From: an uncultured Phycisphaerae bacterium
Lineage (GTDB): Bacteria; Planctomycetota; Phycisphaerae; Sedimentisphaerales; Anaerohalosphaeraceae
Direction of reading: 5' to 3'
DNA length: 6,852 nucleotides
Assembly: GCA_937920485.1 (NCBI GenBank)
Contig: CALETL010000183.1
Coordinates: 1-6,852 of the forward strand
Below the pieces are notes generated by a model that worked only from the letters and a program-made list of their open reading frames with translations, did no database searches and had not been told where the DNA came from. The first letter of the stretch is position 1; each line of letters opens with the position of its first letter. Position numbers and translations under genes: made by a program. Below are positions 5,477-6,852 of this stretch, one piece after another.

Positions 5477-6621
5477 GAGCGTATCGAGCACAACAATTTA
5501 TTCGGCCTGATTTGCAAGCTCATATTTTTTCACAGGATCTGTTGAACAATGTGCGCAAACTCAAGGGGCTTTGTCCGGACAAAACCAAATTCTGCGCCGT
5601 CATCAAAGCAAATGCGTATGGTCATGGTATCAGCGAAATCGTTAATATTCTCATGCAGGCCAATGTGGACATGTTTGCGGTTGCAACATTTTATGAAGCA
5701 TTGCACATTCACACAATAACACAACAACAATCAATCTTTATTCTCGAGCCCCTGAACCCATCGCAATCAATCGAAGAAATCCAGGTTTGTGCCCAAAAAG
5801 GATTCCACTGCGTGCTGGCATCGCTGGATTCTCTGAAATACGTTCAAGAAGCCGTCAAAAACACCTCTTCTGCATTGAAGGTTCATCTGAATATCGAAAC
5901 CGGTATGGGACGCTGCGGCATCCCGCCTGAACTGGCCCGACAACTGCTGGAACAAATCACCGATTGCACAACTCTTGAATTGGCAGGCATTTATACACAT
6001 TTCGCGACGGCTGATGAAGAAGATCTTTCTTATGCATACGAACAGCACAGTAATTTCGAACATTTTCTTGACCAGCACAACCTGAAAAACAAGAACCTCC
6101 TGATCCATGCTGCAAACAGTGCCGCGACAATAAAAATGCCACAGGCCCATTATGACATGGTTCGCTGCGGCATCTCCATGTATGGCTATTATTCCCGCCA
6201 GATGAAAAATCCGCCAGTCCGACTAACCCCGGTCATGAAACTCACGGCACCCATTACCCAGATCAAAACAATTCCTGCCGGTCATTCAGTCAGCTATGGT
6301 CAGTCATACACGACTCAACGGGATACCATTGCAGCGATTATTCCGCTGGGCTACGCAGACGGCTATCGTCGCTGTTTTTCAAACACCGCAAAAATGAAAA
6401 TTGGAGATCAAGCCATTCCTGTCATCGGCAGAGTCTGCATGGATCAGGTTATTTTGGATGTGACGGACATTGCGGACATCCAATTGGGGAAAATGGTAAC
6501 CGTGCTAGACAACGATCATGATTCACCCTGCTCAGCGTACGCACTGGCGGACATAGCTGACACAATCTGTTATGAAATCCTGACATTTATACATGCCCAT
6601 GTTAACCGAATCGTTCATTGA
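5473..6621 (+). CDS. alr: Alanine racemase, PLP-dependent, with Asn at the usual carbamyl-Lys site
   Basis: A 382-residue, full-length fold-III PLP racemase. AVIKANAYGHG (42-52) holds the PLP lysine K45. HFATADEEDLSYA (176-188), HAANSAAT (212-219) and RCGISMYGYY (231-240, with the Arg that meets the PLP ring nitrogen) follow. SVSYGQSYTT (272-281) carries the catalytic Tyr 275 of the second chain; PLGYADGYRR (291-300) and GRVCMDQVILDV (319-330) are family signatures. CYEILT (366-371) keeps the gate tyrosine. It interconverts L- and D-alanine for peptidoglycan precursors in the cytoplasm. An oddity is HLNIETGMGRCG (138-149): most alanine racemases have Lys, carbamylated, where Asn 140 stands. 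This could indicate chloride substitution or altered specificity. Its ATG overlaps the GT2 stop as ATGA, no strong Shine-Dalgarno is seen, and coupled translation is likely. It ends at the TGA 6619-6621. Confidence 0.92.
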   Translation: MRAYRAQQFIRPDLQAHIFSQDLLNNVRKLKGLCPDKTKFCAVIKANAYGHGISEIVNILMQANVDMFAVATFYEALHIHTITQQQSIFILEPLNPSQSIEEIQVCAQKGFHCVLASLDSLKYVQEAVKNTSSALKVHLNIETGMGRCGIPPELARQLLEQITDCTTLELAGIYTHFATADEEDLSYAYEQHSNFEHFLDQHNLKNKNLLIHAANSAATIKMPQAHYDMVRCGISMYGYYSRQMKNPPVRLTPVMKLTAPITQIKTIPAGHSVSYGQSYTTQRDTIAAIIPLGYADGYRRCFSNTAKMKIGDQAIPVIGRVCMDQVILDVTDIADIQLGKMVTVLDNDHDSPCSAYALADIADTICYEILTFIHAHVNRIVH

Positions 6622-6647
6622 CTTCTTATGATCGTAAACGATATAAT
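6618..6647 (+). promoter_or_regulatory. Strong sigma70-like promoter overlapping the alr stop codon
   Basis: TTGACT (6618-6623, 5 of 6) includes the alr TGA, followed by an 18-bp spacer and a perfect TATAAT (6642-6647). The predicted start falls at about 6653-6656, at or just before the start codons of the next gene. It separates that gene from the alr operon, and is the best consensus match in the window. Confidence 0.6.
6631..6642. repeat. 12-bp palindrome in the promoter spacer
   Basis: ATCGT-AA-ACGAT is a perfect dyad lying between the -35 and -10 boxes and sharing the first T of TATAAT. Its location is that of a classical repressor operator. Short dyads occur by chance, and no regulator gene is in view. 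Confidence 0.3.
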
Positions 6648-6665
6648 GCCGGAATGGACATCTTC

Positions 6666-6852
6666 ATGAATAAAAAGCCAGTTAATCTGTTTATATACGG
6701 GTCTTTGCGTGAATCTTCTATTTTTGAATCGGTCTGCGGTTATAGTTTTTCTCTAAAGCCGTCTGATTCAAAGCCACAGAACATTCTTTTCGCCGAACTG
6801 GCCATGCTGCCGGGGTTTCGCCGTGTTAGCCCGGATAATGTTTATTTTTATG
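6666..6852 (+). CDS. Gamma-glutamylcyclotransferase-like (AIG2/GGCT fold) protein, 3'-truncated
   Basis: The frame is open to the window edge, giving 62 residues from ATG 6666. The N-terminus VNLFIYGSLRESSIFESVCG matches the GGCT/AIG2-like fold, whose first strand and turn carry the YGSL motif that binds the gamma-glutamyl substrate. It continues with AELAMLPGFRRVSPDNVYFY, typical of the family's second strand region. The catalytic glutamate would lie beyond the window, so activity cannot be judged. Members act on gamma-glutamyl amines or peptides, and many are uncharacterised. An in-frame ATG at 6654 would add MDIF and sits at the predicted transcription start; ATG 6666 has a weak GGA 7 nt upstream and places the first strand at the usual distance. 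The choice is uncertain. It has its own promoter, so it probably lies outside the alr operon. Confidence 0.75.
   Translation, partial: MNKKPVNLFIYGSLRESSIFESVCGYSFSLKPSDSKPQNILFAELAMLPGFRRVSPDNVYFY

Noticed and set aside
1..6852. CRISPR array, transposon or toxin-antitoxin system
   Set aside because: I saw no regularly spaced repeats, transposase motifs, terminal inverted repeats or paired small genes on either strand.

Overview
The window reads as an ordinary chromosomal segment of a Gram-negative-type bacterium with moderate GC. Everything is on the + strand. The gene families (a multi-repeat carboxypeptidase-regulatory-like protein, a very long GT-C-like membrane protein and a YGSLR-type gamma-glutamylcyclotransferase-like protein), with Shine-Dalgarno sites that are weak or displaced, remind me of Planctomycetota (Phycisphaerae/Sedimentisphaerales-like). 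That assignment is a guess from family resemblance, because no marker gene is present.

Layout. (1) 1-1234: the 3' part of a gene for a protein made of repeated carboxypeptidase-regulatory-like beta-sandwich modules; its 5' end lies outside the window. (2) 1320-1598: two tRNA genes, tRNA-Met(CAT) and tRNA-Glu(CTC), separated by a hairpin terminator, with a good promoter candidate before the first. (3) 1599-1933: a non-coding stretch holding a promoter candidate, a perfect 13-bp dyad, a displaced Shine-Dalgarno site and a 17-codon leader ORF. (4) 1934-6621: a tightly packed three-gene operon coding for a 934-residue GT-C-like membrane protein, a 244-residue family 2 glycosyltransferase (3-nt gap), and a 382-residue alanine-racemase-family enzyme (4-nt ATGA overlap). 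(5) 6618-6852: a strong sigma70-like promoter overlapping the racemase stop codon, followed by the 5' part of a gamma-glutamylcyclotransferase-like gene that runs off the window.

How the genes may work together: the GT2 enzyme resembles polyprenyl-phosphate sugar synthases, and the GT-C-like protein resembles transferases that use such lipid-linked sugars outside the membrane. The pair therefore looks like a donor-synthesis/transfer module for envelope glycosylation. The coupled racemase would supply D-alanine (or other D-amino acids) to the cell wall, so the operon has an envelope theme. This is inferred from families and gene order.

Nothing here is a clear new defence, mobile or RNA system. 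The points most worth a second look are the apparent leader-peptide coupling at 1884-1937, the Lys-to-Asn change at the usual carbamylated-lysine position of the racemase, and the near-leaderless promoter arrangement at 6618-6666.
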